NCBI RefSeq assembly: GCF_023701345.1
Contig: NZ_JAMPXE010000024.1
Location: 1-32,055 of the forward strand
DNA length: 32,055 nt
Origin: Rhodoferax sp.
Lineage (GTDB): Bacteria; Pseudomonadota; Gammaproteobacteria; Burkholderiales; Burkholderiaceae_C
Reading direction: 5' to 3'
A model generated the notes under the pieces. It did not search any database, was not told the DNA's origin, and was given only the letters and a program-made list of their open reading frames with translations. Numbering within the stretch: position 1 is the stretch's first letter; the number at the start of each line of letters is the position of its first letter. This document shows, one piece after another, positions 31,571-32,055 of the stretch. The translations under genes were made by a program, and so were the position numbers.

Positions 31571-32055
31571 TTACATTTTTTCAGGGGCGCTGACGCCCAG
31601 CACGGCCAGGCCATTGCGCAGCACCTGGGCGGTGGCTGCCACCAGCGCCAGGCGGGCCAGCTTGAGCGCTTCGTCGTCGACCAGAATGCGCTCGGCATCG
31701 TAGTAGCTGTGGTAGCAGGCGGCCAGCTCGCGCAGGTAAAAGGTCACGTCATGCGGCGCAAACCCTTCGGCGGCGGCCGTCAGCATGTCGGGGTATTTGG
31801 CCAGCAGCAGCATCAGGGCCTGGGCCTGCTGACTTTGCAGCGGCGACAAATCGACGGTGTTCAAGCCCTGGCGGTCACCACCCCAACTGGCCAGCACCGA
31901 GCAGATGCGGGCATGGGCGTACTGGACGTAATAGACCGGGTTGTCGTTGTTCTTTTGCACCGCCAGGTCGACGTCGAAGGTGTATTCGGTGTCGGGCTTG
32001 CGGCTCAGCAGGAAGAAGCGCACCGCGTCCTTGCTGGTCCACTCGATCAAATCGC
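31571..32055 (-). CDS. argS: Arginyl-tRNA synthetase, C-terminal part (5' end outside window)
   Basis: ArgS charges tRNA-Arg. The frame is open to the window edge, and the visible 161 or so residues are the C-terminal end: [20 protein letters not shown], then the DALR anticodon-binding domain with [15 protein letters not shown], and the terminal [29 protein letters not shown], all close to the family consensus. The TTG at 32050 is an internal leucine, not a start. The HIGH motif and catalytic core lie beyond the window. The SPOR-domain gene starts 38 bp downstream of its stop. Confidence 0.95.
   Translation of the reverse strand, partial: DLIEWTSKDAVRFFLLSRKPDTEYTFDVDLAVQKNNDNPVYYVQYAHARICSVLASWGGDRQGLNTVDLSPLQSQQAQALMLLLAKYPDMLTAAAEGFAPHDVTFYLRELAACYHSYYDAERILVDDEALKLARLALVAATAQVLRNGLAVLGVSAPEKM

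Noticed and set aside
1-32055. CRISPR arrays, tRNA or rRNA genes, insertion sequences, phage or integrase genes
   Set aside because: No regularly spaced repeats, cloverleaf-like or rRNA-like sequence, transposase motifs or paired terminal inverted repeats were recognised.

Overview
The window looks like a stretch of a GC-rich betaproteobacterial chromosome, most likely Comamonadaceae (Rhodoferax/Polaromonas-like). This rests on the close family resemblance of SpoT, GlmU, the liv transporter, RpoN and LptB to that group as I remember them, and on a GC-rich 74-bp repeat in front of rpoN of a kind I recall from Comamonadaceae genomes. No tRNA, rRNA, CRISPR array, transposase or phage gene was seen.

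Layout. (1) 1-2906 (+): 3' end of gmk, rpoZ, an intrinsic terminator, then bifunctional spoT. (2) 2900-4938 (-): a di-iron alternative oxidase followed 23 bp later by a Na+/H+-type antiporter, a probable two-gene unit convergent with spoT. (3) 5154-6319 (+): a TerC-family membrane protein and a universal stress protein, 11 bp apart. (4) 6330-10623: an accessory signalling island with a lipoprotein whose lipobox is tandemly duplicated, a LuxR-type response regulator, two small unrecognised exported or membrane proteins and a MASE1 hybrid histidine kinase. (5) 10691-12559 (-) glmS, then a 356-bp gene-free spacer whose core has only 17 G/C in 120 bases. (6) 12916-17726 (+): a complete five-gene LIV-type ABC importer (two ATPases, binding protein, two permeases), then eamA-like and Lrp/AsnC genes. 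(7) 19225-20649 (-) glmU; 20748-21176 (+) CoA-binding protein. (8) 21199-25085 (-): a FeeM-like N-acyl amino acid synthase candidate followed by a seven-TM/PAS/GGDEF/EAL protein. (9) 25204-32055 (-): partial argS, SPOR protein, DsbA, lptA, lptB, two 74-bp repeats, rpoN, an RlmL-like RNA methyltransferase and a PIN-domain protein (listed in order of transcription).

How the genes fit together. The core genes cover stringent response and transcription (rpoZ, spoT, rpoN), amino-sugar supply for cell wall and LPS (glmS, glmU), LPS transport (lptA, lptB), periplasmic disulfide formation (dsbA) and translation (argS, rRNA methylation). The accessory content is mostly signalling and transport. The two best candidates for undescribed biology are the hybrid-kinase locus, which encodes a small exported protein ending in a nine-residue Cys-bounded segment, and the pairing of a FeeM-like acyltransferase with a c-di-GMP turnover receptor. 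Smaller oddities are a Walker A lysine-to-arginine change in the second liv ATPase, the tandem lipobox duplication, the AT-rich spacer, and a repeat pair filling nearly the whole lptB-rpoN gap. Functions are assigned by reading motifs; no database search was possible.
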